Shown here one piece after another: positions 32,338 to 40,682 of a stretch of DNA of 44,717 nt (the stretch's first letter is position 1; each line of letters opens with the position of its first letter). The stretch comes from an uncultured Archangium sp. (GTDB taxonomy: Bacteria > Myxococcota > Myxococcia > Myxococcales > Myxococcaceae). Position numbers and translations under genes: made by a program. Under the pieces are notes generated by a model that made no database searches, was not told the origin of the DNA, and was given only the letters and a program-made list of their open reading frames with translations. The stretch lies in assembly GCA_903905455.1 (NCBI GenBank), contig CAIVGN010000125.1, positions 1 through 44,717 on the forward strand, read 5' to 3'.

Positions 32338-33351
32338 CTACGCGGTTGCGCCCAGCGTCGCCAACTCCGCGGCCAGCAAGGCCTCGAGCTCGCGGATGTT
32401 CCGGTAGATCAGGCACCGGTGCCCCTTCACGTCGAAGCGGAGCTCGTTGACGTCGCGCGCGAGCAGCACGGTGGGCACCTTCGACGCCCAGGCGTAGCCG
32501 ACCTCCAGGTAGACGTTGGGGTTGGCGCCGGTGAGCTCGGCCACCACGACCTTCGCGGTCTCGATGCGCCCGAGGATGCGCTGGATGATCAGCCCCTCGA
32601 ACACCGCGGCGTCGACGCGCTCGCACAACAGCCCCGCGCCGTGCACGGGCGTCTGGATGCCGTAGTGAAAGACGTCCTCGAACTCGGGCGCAAAGGGCAT
32701 GGCCACGAAGGCGTGCGGCTGGTGGCCCACCGCGCGGGTCCCATGCGTGGGCAGTGAAGGAGGCACCGGCGCGGCGCCCACCACCGGCCGCTCCACGCGG
32801 AAGCCCTCGCCCACGCCGATCATCGACACCCCGACGAGGCCCGCGAGCTTGAGCGCGAGGGTCTGCTGCAGCCGCTGGGCGCGCCCTTCGCGCTTCTCGA
32901 TGATCACCACGCGCTCGAGGCCCGGCGGCAGGCGCCCGTGCTGCACGGCGTCGATCAACCCACCGGCGAGGGCGAGCACCGCCTCGCCTTCATCGAGCCC
33001 GCAGTTCGCCCCGTGCACCGTCATCGCCACCGAGCGCACCGGGGTTCCGCGCGCCTGGAGTAACTCCAGCGCCCGCGACGCGAAGCGCCGCACGTCGTGG
33101 TACCCGAGCGCGAAGAGGGGCACGGTGCCCACGAAGAGCACCTCGCGCGCGGCCAGGGCGCCCTGCGACGGAATGAACCGCCCTTCCCCGTCGTCCGCCT
33201 CGAGCGCGCGCTTGCCGACGCCCACGCCCTGCAGCCGCCCGGCGACGAGCCCGTCAGACGAGTGAAACCCCTGCGCGTGCTTGACCACCACCACGTCGGC
33301 GTCCACCTCGAGGAGATCGCCCTGCACCACGGAAATTTCGACGGAGCTCAC
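32338..33351 (-). CDS. Macro-like domain fused to a deoxyribosyltransferase/TIR-like domain
   Basis: 337 residues from a GTG at 33351 (VSSVEISVVQGDLLEVDADV). Residues 1-165 resemble macro and leucyl-aminopeptidase N-terminal folds: the VVVKHAQGFH turn, the VHGANCGLDEGEAVLALAGGLIDA helix pair and VVIIEKREGRAQRLQQTL. Residues 212-337 are a nucleoside 2-deoxyribosyltransferase/TIR-related module: HAFVAMPFAPEF, AKVVVAELTGANPNVYLEVGYA with E283 in the place of the nucleophilic glutamate, and HRCLIYRN. This type processes or senses nucleotides. The fusion suggests a nucleotide-signal (NAD/ADP-ribose-like) stress or immune protein. Both domain assignments are pattern inferences. The ORF lies between an SDR gene and cglB. 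Confidence 0.65.
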   Translation of the reverse strand: MSSVEISVVQGDLLEVDADVVVVKHAQGFHSSDGLVAGRLQGVGVGKRALEADDGEGRFIPSQGALAAREVLFVGTVPLFALGYHDVRRFASRALELLQARGTPVRSVAMTVHGANCGLDEGEAVLALAGGLIDAVQHGRLPPGLERVVIIEKREGRAQRLQQTLALKLAGLVGVSMIGVGEGFRVERPVVGAAPVPPSLPTHGTRAVGHQPHAFVAMPFAPEFEDVFHYGIQTPVHGAGLLCERVDAAVFEGLIIQRILGRIETAKVVVAELTGANPNVYLEVGYAWASKVPTVLLARDVNELRFDVKGHRCLIYRNIRELEALLAAELATLGATA

Positions 33352-33392
33352 GCGCGCACTGTACCTGCAGGGACGCGAGGCATGATGCACGG

Positions 33393-33490
33393 TTGAGGTT
33401 CCTGACGGTGTCCGTGCTCGTGCTGGCCCAGGCGCCGGCGGTGCTGCAACTCCGCCCCGATGACGGGGTCCGCGGTCCCCTGCAACTGAC
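33393..33490 (+). pseudogene. Possible truncated secreted-protein gene
   Basis: From TTG 33393 the forward strand reads LRFLTVSVLVLAQAP and then AVLQLRPDDGVRGPLQLTH, a plausible signal peptide plus the start of a mature protein, and it then runs into antisense cglB sequence at 33491. A cut gene start is the simplest reading. Its frame could also be chance, as long open frames are common at this GC content. Confidence 0.3.
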
Positions 33491-34726
33491 TCACAGCGTC
33501 TCGACGATGCGGAACACCACGTCGACCGGCGCTTGCGGCGTGGAGTTCTCGAGCCGCTGACACAGCGCCCCCTGGAACGTCACCACCTGGGTCGCGTGCT
33601 CGTAGCGCCAGGTGTCGTCGGCCGCCGGCACCGGCTTCCCGTCGATGACCACCGCGAGGTAGCGCGGGTCGCTGGGCCTGGCCTCGAGCACGAACTCGCA
33701 GGGCCTCGGGTTGATCACCTCCGAGATGCGCGCCAGCGCCGCCGTCAACTCCCCCGCGTTGCGCGCCGAGAAGAACCGCTGCGCGCAGGTGAAGGTCGAC
33801 GCGTCGCAGGCCCCGCCGCCACACTCGGCGCTGGTCCCGCCGGGGCACGCGCGGGCGAAGCCGCCGACCTCGGCCATGGCGTTGAGCACCTCGGGGCCCT
33901 TGCCGCGCGAGACCTCGGCGCCGAAGCCCACCACGATGGTGCGAAGGCCCTTCGCCTTGAGCGCCGCGACGTTCTCCACCGCGCCGCCTTGATCCAGGCA
34001 GGCGATGTGGCAGCGCGCAGCCCCGGTGCACGACTGCTGGGTGCAGGCGCAGGCGGCGATGCGGGCCGTGGAGCAGGTGTCGCCGCAGTCGCACACGTTG
34101 ACCGGGTTCGCGTCGCGGCAGTTGGGGAGCCCGTCGGTGAGCAGCACCACGAAGTCCTCGCGCGCGTCGTTGGGGTCCGAGAGCCCGCTCACCGTGCCCA
34201 CGAAGGCCAACGACGCGCCGGTGGGGGTGCCGCCGTTGGGGTCGGGGTAGCGCTGGAGCAGCTCGTTGACCGCCGCCGACGCGCTGCGCAGCGAAGCATC
34301 CGTGCCGTCGTCGTTTCGCGTGGGTGCGGCCAGCGGCGCGTTCACGTTCGAGGCGGCCTTGCACGACTCGCCGTTGACCGGCTGCGGGAACACGGTGAGG
34401 CCGATGCGGCCCAGCGCGCCCTGCTGGGCGAGGAAGTCGCCCATGGCGGCCTTCATCTCCGAGACGCGCGTGGGGCAGCTCGCCGCGCACTTCGTCGCCG
34501 CCGAGGTGCCACAGCCGGCGGCGCAGCGGGGGTCGGTGTCGTCGGTGGGCAGCAACATCGAGCCCGAGTTGTCGACCAGCAACATGATGTTCGGCTTGAG
34601 CCGCTTGTTGGCGCTCAGGGTGTGCTGGGTGGTCTGCCCCACGGTGAGCGGGGTCACCCGCTCGAAGTCGTAGGTCTGACACCCCGCCAACACCACCACC
34701 GCCCAGACCGGAACCAGTCGACGCAT
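33491..34726 (-). CDS. cglB: CglB-like adventurous-gliding lipoprotein with vWA domain
   Basis: 411 residues from the ATG at 34724-34726, chosen over the GTG at 34732 because GGGGAGG is well spaced for it. The signal MRRLVPVWAVVVLAGCQTYDF ends in a lipobox at Cys16. Then come KPNIMLLVDNSGSM with the DxSxS metal site (D-N-S-G-S), REDFVVLLTDGLPN later, and many cysteines (CGTSAATKCAASCPT; CDCGDTCSTA; CACTQQSCTGAARC), giving an alpha-I/vWA-type adhesin braced by disulfides. The C-Q-T-Y-D-F-E start and size match CglB of myxobacteria, the outer-membrane gliding adhesin that contacts the substratum and can be swapped between cells. It is recognised from memory of the family. No other agl or cgl genes are in the window. 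Confidence 0.8.
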   Translation of the reverse strand: MRRLVPVWAVVVLAGCQTYDFERVTPLTVGQTTQHTLSANKRLKPNIMLLVDNSGSMLLPTDDTDPRCAAGCGTSAATKCAASCPTRVSEMKAAMGDFLAQQGALGRIGLTVFPQPVNGESCKAASNVNAPLAAPTRNDDGTDASLRSASAAVNELLQRYPDPNGGTPTGASLAFVGTVSGLSDPNDAREDFVVLLTDGLPNCRDANPVNVCDCGDTCSTARIAACACTQQSCTGAARCHIACLDQGGAVENVAALKAKGLRTIVVGFGAEVSRGKGPEVLNAMAEVGGFARACPGGTSAECGGGACDASTFTCAQRFFSARNAGELTAALARISEVINPRPCEFVLEARPSDPRYLAVVIDGKPVPAADDTWRYEHATQVVTFQGALCQRLENSTPQAPVDVVFRIVETL

Positions 34727-34793
34727 GCGCACCTCCCCGAAAGCACCCTTTCGAGGATGAGTGGCGCGCGGCGTTTCGTTCCGTTGCGGTGTT

Positions 34794-35297
34794 TCAGCGA
34801 CCCTTCGACAGGGCCGCGCCGATTTCGCGGGTGACCTGGTCGTTGATCTTGTGCGCCGCGTAGTTCCAGTCGCGCGACGAGCCGACGGAGCCGGCGCCCT
34901 GGAAGACGATCTGCCCCGGGCCGGAATACAGGACGTGCTGCGTGTCGAGCACCATGGAGCCCGCGCCCCAGCCGACCATCATGCGCGCGGCCTTGCTGCC
35001 CGGGTTGTAGTTGGTGACGCGCATCACCAGCAGGAACCGGTTGGGCCCCGGCACGAAGGTGTTGGGGTCGTTGGTGGGCACCACCGCGTAGCCCGCGTGG
35101 GTGAGCATGTTGCGGAGATCCGGCTCCATGTACTGCATCACCTGCTCGACCTGGTCGGCGTTGGGCAGCCGGGTGGCGCGGTCGAAGTACACCTCCACGG
35201 TGTACGCCGAGCCGTCGGCCGCGCGGGCGCCGTGGTGACCGGAGCAAGAGGTGAGTGCCAACAACGAGAGCGCTGCGAGCGAGAGGAGGGTCTTCAT
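34794..35297 (-). CDS. DUF4410-like lipoprotein
   Basis: 167 residues from the ATG at 35295-35297 (MKTLLSLAALSLLALTSCSG), with AGGAGGG nearby. The signal has a lipobox L-T-S-C. The mature part, RFLLVMRVTNYNPGSKAARM and MVGWGAGSMVLDTQHVLY, then AAHKINDQVTREIGAALSK, has the shape of DUF4410 (a GxGA turn after a VTxYNxGSKxxR strand and a final helix I-N-x-x-V). The role is unknown; cell-envelope. It stands alone between two reverse-strand lipoprotein genes. Confidence 0.7.
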   Translation of the reverse strand: MKTLLSLAALSLLALTSCSGHHGARAADGSAYTVEVYFDRATRLPNADQVEQVMQYMEPDLRNMLTHAGYAVVPTNDPNTFVPGPNRFLLVMRVTNYNPGSKAARMMVGWGAGSMVLDTQHVLYSGPGQIVFQGAGSVGSSRDWNYAAHKINDQVTREIGAALSKGR

Positions 35298-35347
35298 GGC
35301 GCGCACGCTCGCGCGACTCCCCGGGCGTGGCGAGCGCAATCTTTTCT

Positions 35348-36283
35348 TCAGGGCACCGACGTCAGCTCGTAGTCGGCGGTCAGCGCGTAGTGGTCGCTGC
35401 CACCCCAACCGCGCCCGTCCTTCCACACGTGGGCGGACCGGGGCACCACCGCGCCCGCGGCCGTGGAGGCCTGCAGCAGGTGGTCGATGGCCTCGCCGCG
35501 GCCGTTGAAGAAGTACGTGGCCTGATCAGCCACCGGGAGATCCGCCGCGGCGCGCAGCAGCCCGCCGTTGAGCGTCAACGCGTCGAGCGGCGGAGAGCCC
35601 GGCGAGTCGTTCAAGTCACCACCGAGCACCACCAGGGCCGCGGGCTCGTCCAGCGCGCGCTGGTCGAGGATGACGCGCGTGGCCACGGCCTCGGCGAGGC
35701 GGCGGCCCGGGTCGTCGCTCACCTTCGAGCGGAAGTGCGCGGCGAAGAGCACCACCTTCGTGCCATCGACCGCGCGCACCTGCACCTCGAGCAGCTCGCG
35801 GCTGAAGCTGGTGAGGCTGCCGTCGGCGCGGGCGAGGTTCACCAGGCGCCGGTGTCCCACCACCTTCTCGATGGCCGTCTTCGAGAGCACCGCCACGTCG
35901 ACCGAGGCGGGCGTGCCGAGCTCCCCCAGCACGCCGAAGGGCATGGCCGGGCCCAGCCGGAGCAGCAGCGCGTCGAGGCAGGCCTGGGTCTCGACCTCTT
36001 CCAGCGCCACCGCGTCGGCCTCGAGGCTGAGGATGGCCTGGGCCAGCTGGGCGGTGCGCGCCTCGAAGGCCTGGGGGGTGGCCTGCTCCTCGTAGTCGGT
36101 GGGGGTGCAGGCGCCGGTCTGGCACTCGGTGTCAAAGAACCGACGCACGTTGAAGGTGGCCAGGCGCACCCGCGGCCGCGACGGCGTCACCCCGGCGTCG
36201 ACGCCCATGGGGTCGGGCTCGGGGGAAACAGCCGGGTCGGCGCAGGCCGAGAGGGCGAGGAGAGCCAGGAAGAAGCGGGTCAC
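35348..36283 (-). CDS. Endonuclease/exonuclease/phosphatase-family lipoprotein
   Basis: 311 residues from the GTG at 36281-36283 (VTRFFLALLALSACADP), a lipoprotein signal with lipobox LSAC. EEP fold motifs: VRLATFNVRRFFDTECQTGA (N of the N-V motif), DAVALEEVETQACLD (the metal-binding E in LEEVE), VVLFAAHFRSK with H (AAHFRSKVSDD), GGDLNDSPGSPPL (the GDxN active site) and GGSDHYALTADYEL (the SDH end with the catalytic H). These are phosphodiesterases that act on nucleic acids, lipids or inositol phosphates outside the cytoplasm. The frame is open further upstream but would hide the signal. Confidence 0.9.
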   Translation of the reverse strand: MTRFFLALLALSACADPAVSPEPDPMGVDAGVTPSRPRVRLATFNVRRFFDTECQTGACTPTDYEEQATPQAFEARTAQLAQAILSLEADAVALEEVETQACLDALLLRLGPAMPFGVLGELGTPASVDVAVLSKTAIEKVVGHRRLVNLARADGSLTSFSRELLEVQVRAVDGTKVVLFAAHFRSKVSDDPGRRLAEAVATRVILDQRALDEPAALVVLGGDLNDSPGSPPLDALTLNGGLLRAAADLPVADQATYFFNGRGEAIDHLLQASTAAGAVVPRSAHVWKDGRGWGGSDHYALTADYELTSVP

Positions 36284-36705
36284 CCCACGTTCGTACCACT
36301 CGTGCGCGCAGAGTTCGTCGACGACGCAGATTTCGCAGGGCTGATCAGCGCGCTTTCGAGTGTTCTCGCGAGATTCACTGTCGGCATGACGAATGCTCCA
36401 GTGTCCGGCATCACACGAAAGGGAACGCAAAGCCGCAACGCAGCGCCAACCCCCACACGAGAAGCCGGTACCCATCCCGACCTCAAACGGTGAGTCGACA
36501 GCAGAGAAACGCACGGTCCGGTGAACGTGCACCAAGCAGCCGCAATAAGAGGTCTCAGACCCAGCGGCTGAGTGAAGGTCGGACGTACGCCCAGGTAGCG
36601 GGATCCAGATCGCGCATCAGCAGTCGCGCGCAACGGAACCGAAACTCCAGCGTGCCTCCGGCCTTTACGTTTTTCTGGGCAGGCCCCTGTGGTAGCGGCG
36701 CCCGC
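36284..36705. other. 422-bp gap without a recognised gene
   Basis: The 5' ends of an EEP lipoprotein gene and a DUF2079 gene face away from here. The middle (about 36360-36680) has fewer G and C than its surroundings and no frame looks like a known protein. A reverse-strand open frame at 36555-36821 with a basic content (RFRCARLLMRDLDPATW) was considered and not called. The region may hold the divergent promoters, but none can be named. Confidence 0.5.
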
Positions 36706-38127
36706 GTGAGCGGTGCTTCCCCCCGGCAGCTCGGCTGGTTCTTCGCGACCTTCGCGGCGCTCTTCGTGACGCTCGTCTCGGTGCCGGTGTGGCTGCGCGC
36801 GACGGGCTTCGGGTTCGCCAACTACGACTTCGGCATCTACAGCCAGGCCGTGGCGCGGTTGGCCGTGGACCCGCCCAACCCGTGGCTCAGCGGAAGGCAG
36901 TTGCACCTCTTCAACGATCACTTCGACCCGGTGCTCTTCCTCACCGTGCCCTTCGCCCGCCTCTTCCCCGCGGCGAAGGTGGGCCTCGTCTTCGAGTCGC
37001 TCAGCGTGCTGCTCGCGTTGCTGCCCTTGATGTGGCTGGCCCGGGAAGGCCGGCTCTCGTTGCGGGGGCTGTGGTTGCTGGGCGCGCTGCTGTCCTTCGG
37101 CGTGGGCGTCACCCTTTCGGTGAACTTCCCCGTGCACCCCACCACCTGGGCCCTGGCGCCCATGGCGTGGCTGCTGGCGGCGCTGCTGCTCGAGCGGTGG
37201 CGGACGGCCCTGGTGGCGCTGGTGCTGCTGCTGGCGTGCAAGGAAGAGTTCCCCTTCGTGGGCCTGGCCCTGGCTCCCTTCGTCTTCGCGCGCGCGCCGC
37301 GGAAGGTCGGCTTCGCCTTCGCCGGGCTCTCGCTGGCCTGGGGGGTGTTCGCGCTGGTGCTGCGGCCGCGGCTGTTGGGCGAGGTGATGCCCTACGAGAG
37401 CGTGCCCTTTCGTGGGCTGGAGGCGGGCCTCGGGGCCTTCTTCGCCCAGCGCCTGGGCCGGGACCCGCTGCTCGCCATGGGTGACCTGGTGGGGGCCTTC
37501 CTGCCGCTCGCCGCGTGGCTGACCTGGGAGCGCGTGCGCCACGGCGTGCGCGTGGGGCGCGCGGGCTGGTGGCTGGCGGCCGCGCTGGTGCCGATGCTGG
37601 GCATCCGCTTCCTCGCGATGGCGTGGCGCGAGCACTACGGCGCGGTGGTGGTGGCCGCGGCGGTGCTGGCGTTGGCGGCGATGCTCGAGGGGCGCCGGCC
37701 TCCCTGGTGGGTATTGATCAGCACCCTCGTGTTGTTGATCACCACCAACGAGAACCTGCTGCGCCGCGACCTGCTGGGCCTTTCGGGCACGCAGGGCTGG
37801 GCGGCGTCGGCGGGCTGCAGCGACGCGCCGGGCCGTCGCCAGGCCGTCACCCAGGCGTTGGAGTTGATGCGCTCGGCGCCCGGGCCGCTCTTCGTCAGCG
37901 GCAATCTCCTGCCGTGGCTCGCCGAGCGGGGAGACGTCTATGCCTTCGGTGGTCCCCAGCCGCCCGAGGTCAGGCCACACTCGGTGCTCCTCGAAAGACC
38001 CCCCTGCGGCGACACGTGGGCGATGCCGTTGGCGGAGCGCGAGGCGTTGTACGCGCGGTGGCAGGGCGAGCCCGGGGTGACGGTGCTAGTAGATGACGAG
38101 TCTGTCTTCGCTGCAGTGGTGCCTTGA
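36706..38127 (+). CDS. DUF2079 multi-pass membrane protein
   Basis: 473 residues from the GTG at 36706 (VSGASPRQLGWFFATF); the frame is open upstream but that part is Arg/Ser-rich and unlike the family. About 12 hydrophobic helices. The motif FGFANYDFGIYSQAVARLA and HFDPVLFLTVPFARLFP are DUF2079 signatures (related to the GT-C glycosyltransferase-like and arabinofuranosyltransferase families). The last 100 residues are a soluble extracytoplasmic part with paired cysteines. It may transfer sugars or lipids to the envelope. The DUF2378 gene begins 8 bases after it and probably shares its transcript. Confidence 0.85.
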   Translation: MSGASPRQLGWFFATFAALFVTLVSVPVWLRATGFGFANYDFGIYSQAVARLAVDPPNPWLSGRQLHLFNDHFDPVLFLTVPFARLFPAAKVGLVFESLSVLLALLPLMWLAREGRLSLRGLWLLGALLSFGVGVTLSVNFPVHPTTWALAPMAWLLAALLLERWRTALVALVLLLACKEEFPFVGLALAPFVFARAPRKVGFAFAGLSLAWGVFALVLRPRLLGEVMPYESVPFRGLEAGLGAFFAQRLGRDPLLAMGDLVGAFLPLAAWLTWERVRHGVRVGRAGWWLAAALVPMLGIRFLAMAWREHYGAVVVAAAVLALAAMLEGRRPPWWVLISTLVLLITTNENLLRRDLLGLSGTQGWAASAGCSDAPGRRQAVTQALELMRSAPGPLFVSGNLLPWLAERGDVYAFGGPQPPEVRPHSVLLERPPCGDTWAMPLAEREALYARWQGEPGVTVLVDDESVFAAVVP

Positions 38128-38135
38128 GGAGCCCG

Positions 38136-38675
38136 ATGCACGGAGGATGCGCGTCAGCCGCCGTCGACAGCTCGTTGTTCGAGGCGCTGTTCCGCGTGGC
38201 CGCGCCTGAAGGGGTGTTGGCCGAGCGCTTGATGACCCTGGGCATCGAGCCCTCGCACCTCGCGCAACGCTACAGCGGCGCGCAGTGGACGCAGGCCCTC
38301 GACGTGTACCGCGCGCACCTGTTCCCCGCGGTGTTGGCGCACGAAGGCAACCGCAAGCTGGGCCGCGCGCTGGGCGAGGGCTACGGGAGCACCCTCACCG
38401 GCCGGCTCTTGCTGGCGACCTTCTCGATGTTGAGCCCGCTGCAGTTGCTCCGGCGCTGGCCGCGGTTCATTCGCATGGGGCGCACCGACGTGGTGATCAA
38501 CGTCACCGAGACCGGTGACCGCTCGGCGAGCATCGCGTCCCTCGACCCGGCGGCGGTGCCCATGGAGATCAACTACGGGCTGTTGGAGTTCGCCTTCGAG
38601 CGCATGGGCGAGCGGGTGACGCTGGTCAGCGAGAACGGGAGCAACGGAGAGATGGTCGTGCACTGCACCTGGTGA
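38136..38675 (+). CDS. DUF2378 family protein (myxobacterial paralogue family)
   Basis: 179 residues from the ATG at 38136, with GAGGAG 38126-38131. The fold pattern matches DUF2378/TIGR02265, a family expanded in myxobacteria: SSLFEALFRVAAPEGVLAERL near the start, WTQALDVYRAHLFPAVLAHEGNRKLGRALGEGY-like text (short form DVYRAHLFP and GNRKLGRALGEGY), VVINVTETGDRSASI and a closing VTLVSENGSNGEM. DUF2378 has a heme-NO/V4R-like relationship in outline and may bind small ligands. No partner gene is shown. Confidence 0.87.
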   Translation: MHGGCASAAVDSSLFEALFRVAAPEGVLAERLMTLGIEPSHLAQRYSGAQWTQALDVYRAHLFPAVLAHEGNRKLGRALGEGYGSTLTGRLLLATFSMLSPLQLLRRWPRFIRMGRTDVVINVTETGDRSASIASLDPAAVPMEINYGLLEFAFERMGERVTLVSENGSNGEMVVHCTW

Positions 38676-38696
38676 AGCCTGTAGCCTCGCGCGCCT

Positions 38697-39230
38697 ATGA
38701 ACGGTGCGTTGTTGGCCGCGGGCGCAGTGAAGCTGTTCATCGGCATCGGCCTCGGTGGGCTGGGGGTGGTGCTGGCGTGGAAGCTCCTCTCGAGGTTGCT
38801 GGGCTCCGACGGCGCGTCGCTCGAGGACAACCCGGCGGCGGGCCTGCTGCACGGCAGCGCGCTGGTCTCGCTGGGCATCCTGGTGCGGCAGGTGCTCGCG
38901 TCGCTCTTCGACACGCTGGACGTGTTCCTGCTGCGCGGTGACTTCGTGAGGACCCTGCCGCGGGTGCTGGTGCTGGGCGGGGTGCACATCGGGCTCGCGC
39001 TGGGCCTGGGCACCACGCTGCTGGCGTTCGGGGTGTGGCTGTTCAATCGGCTGACGCCGGGCATCGACGAGGTGGCCGCGGTGCGGGCCGGGAAGCTGGG
39101 GCCGGCGTTGGTGCTCAGCGGCATCTTGGTGACCCTGGCGTTGCTCGCGGCGCCGGGCCTCGAGGCGTTGTTGTCGGGGCTCATTCCCTACCCGCAGCTG
39201 CCGGAAGGTCTCGGCATCCCGCACTCATGA
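38697..39230 (+). CDS. DUF350 membrane protein
   Basis: 177 residues. Four hydrophobic helices: AAGAVKLFIGIGLGGLGVVL, AGLLHGSALVSLGILVRQVL, VLVLGGVHIGLALGLGTTLL and ALVLSGILVTLALLAAPGLE. The loop LTPGIDEVAAVRAGKLGPAL and the N-x-L-x-P-x-I-D-E pattern match DUF350 (YjfL-like) inner-membrane proteins. Its ATGA overlap with the next gene at 39227 indicates coupled translation; the two products may act together at the membrane. Confidence 0.85.
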   Translation: MNGALLAAGAVKLFIGIGLGGLGVVLAWKLLSRLLGSDGASLEDNPAAGLLHGSALVSLGILVRQVLASLFDTLDVFLLRGDFVRTLPRVLVLGGVHIGLALGLGTTLLAFGVWLFNRLTPGIDEVAAVRAGKLGPALVLSGILVTLALLAAPGLEALLSGLIPYPQLPEGLGIPHS

Positions 39231-40153
39231 GGTGGGCGTCGGGGCCAGGGCAACCGCCCGCGCGCTTCGTGGCGCCTCCACCGCCTCCGAAGAAGGGGTG
39301 GGGGTGCTTTCGCGTGGTGATGGTGTTGCTGGTGGGGTCGTTCTTGTTGTGCTGCTGCCTGGTGTCGGCGGTGGCCGAGAGCACCGAAGATCCGCTCGAC
39401 TGGGACCACGTCAACAAGGTGGTGCCGGCCGACGTGGGGCCGAAGACGTCGCTGGGGGTGGCGCTGGTGCCCGACGACCTGTCGCCGTCGTTGGCGCGGC
39501 ACTTCGCGTGGCGGCAGCGCCTGGACGCGTGGGAGCTGGGCTACGGCGTCTCGGGTGACGTGCACCAGCAGGTGGAGGACGACTTCGCGGCGCTGGGGAG
39601 CCGGTTCCACTACACGTCGGGCGCGGGGAACGCGTTCACGTGGTCACCGCCGGCGTCGTGCCTGCGCCACGAGTGGGAGTGCGTGTTCGAGGCCCTGGCG
39701 CACGACAACGCGGAGGACCTGGCGCCGCTCAGCGCGTTGTTCCGGCGCAAGCAGCAGCAGGAGCAGCTCGACGCGCGCGAGGTGACGGAGCTGGTGGTGG
39801 GCTTCGTGCAGAACATCAAGTACCGGCTGCCGACGGAGGACACGGCGGCCTTCGGGATGTTGCCGCCGGCCATCGTGGTGGCGGACGGGTCGGGGGATTG
39901 TGATTCGAAGGCGCTGTTGGCGGTGGTGTTGCTGAAGCAGCTCGGGGTGGACGCGGTGGTGTTGCTGGCGTCCGGACTGGGGCACGCGGCGTTGGGAGTG
40001 GCGTTGCCGGTGACGGGGAAGAAGTTCGGCGGGCGGGGGCAGACGAAGTACGCGTTCGTGGAGGTCACGGCGCCGGGGTGGGCGTTGGGGGCGGTGCCGC
40101 CGGAGTACGACGTGGCGAATGCGTGGAAGGTGGTTCCGGTGGTGATGCCCTGA
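39227..40153 (+). CDS. Transglutaminase-like protein with N-terminal TM helix
   Basis: 308 residues from the ATG at 39227, which overlaps the DUF350 stop. One membrane helix lies at 28-47 (VVMVLLVGSFLLCCCLVSAV) after a Pro-rich cytoplasmic start. The rest is outside the membrane. The catalytic region is VADGSGDCDSKALLAVVLLKQLG with the nucleophile C (GDCDSK), then GHAALGVALP with H and the acid in VEVTAP. It is a transglutaminase-like cysteine protease of the kind found next to DUF350 and other envelope proteins. Substrate unknown. The family is recognised from the C-D-S-K, H and E/D order. Confidence 0.8.
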   Translation: MRWASGPGQPPARFVAPPPPPKKGWGCFRVVMVLLVGSFLLCCCLVSAVAESTEDPLDWDHVNKVVPADVGPKTSLGVALVPDDLSPSLARHFAWRQRLDAWELGYGVSGDVHQQVEDDFAALGSRFHYTSGAGNAFTWSPPASCLRHEWECVFEALAHDNAEDLAPLSALFRRKQQQEQLDAREVTELVVGFVQNIKYRLPTEDTAAFGMLPPAIVVADGSGDCDSKALLAVVLLKQLGVDAVVLLASGLGHAALGVALPVTGKKFGGRGQTKYAFVEVTAPGWALGAVPPEYDVANAWKVVPVVMP

Positions 40154-40178
40154 GTCGGGGTGCGGGGGTGGGGGCGAT

Positions 40179-40193
40179 ACCGTGAGTCACGGT
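40179..40193. promoter_or_regulatory. Perfect 15-bp palindrome ACCGTGA-G-TCACGGT
   Basis: Seven bases pair exactly across one central base, between the transglutaminase-like gene and the REP repeat. It could be an operator or a transcript end; nothing else distinguishes these. Confidence 0.4.
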
Positions 40194-40211
40194 GGGGCTG
40201 AAGGAGTCACA

Positions 40212-40249
40212 CCCTCGCCCCGCGCGCGGGGAGAGGGCAGGGTGAGGGG
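40212..40249. repeat. GC-rich REP-type palindrome, copy 2
   Basis: Reads CCCTCGCCCCGCGCGCGGGG and then AGAGGGCAGGGTGAGGGG; its reverse complement closely matches 8169-8209. It lies just before the small gene at 40272, in the opposite orientation to copy 1. Confidence 0.7.
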
Positions 40250-40271
40250 CCGGCCTGGCTACACTGCCCCG

Positions 40272-40622
40272 ATGCTGACCCTGCGCCTGTTCCACGGCCG
40301 ACGGAGCCCGGAAGAATCCCTCGCGGATTGGGGCCAGGAAGGTCCGACGCTCGGCCCGTTCGAGTCGCTGCACCTGACCTACGGCACCCTGCGGCTCGAT
40401 GAAGGTATCGAACTCCCACTGATCAACGGGCTGATCCACCACGAGGGCGTGCACTACGCGGACGCGGAGATCACGGAGACGCCACCCATCACCCTGCCCA
40501 CCCAGGCGCTCGACACCTACCGCAAGCAACTCGCAGTCTTCGTCGACGCGGTGCGAGAGACGGCGGGCGACGACACGGCCGAGGCCATCCACCGGGCGTT
40601 GGCGAACGTCGTGGTGCGCTGA
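40272..40622 (+). CDS. Small conserved protein of unknown function
   Basis: 116 residues from the ATG at 40272 (MLTLRLFHGRRSPEESLADW); upstream in-frame sequence runs through the REP palindrome and is not coding. Pattern: ADWGQEGPTLGPFESLHLTYGTL, LINGLIHHEGVHYADAEIT, then a helical end (TYRKQLAVFVDAVRE, AIHRALANVVVR). It resembles proteins described as conserved hypothetical in myxobacteria. It is the last gene before the restriction module. Confidence 0.6.
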   Translation: MLTLRLFHGRRSPEESLADWGQEGPTLGPFESLHLTYGTLRLDEGIELPLINGLIHHEGVHYADAEITETPPITLPTQALDTYRKQLAVFVDAVRETAGDDTAEAIHRALANVVVR

Positions 40623-40682
40623 ACGCCGTCCTGGACGAGATCCCCGCGCCTGGCATGCTCCGCGCCAAGCGGGAGAACGTCG

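Noticed and set aside
33348-34682. 444-codon reverse open frame over cglB in another frame
   Set aside because: It overlaps cglB, which has a signal, a lipobox and a vWA metal site; this frame is Arg/Gly-rich without motifs.
36490-36705. 72-residue N-terminal extension of the DUF2079 protein
   Set aside because: The extension is Arg/Ser-rich, precedes the first membrane helix and is absent from the family; the GTG at 36706 fits better.
36555-36821. Reverse open frame of 88 codons as a possible gene or transposase remnant
   Set aside because: No recognised motif, and it overlaps the start of the DUF2079 gene; left as an unexplained gap.
36280-37980. 566-codon reverse open frame across the DUF2079 gene
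   Set aside because: It is antisense to a multi-helix membrane protein with DUF2079 motifs; the translation is His/Gln/Arg-rich.
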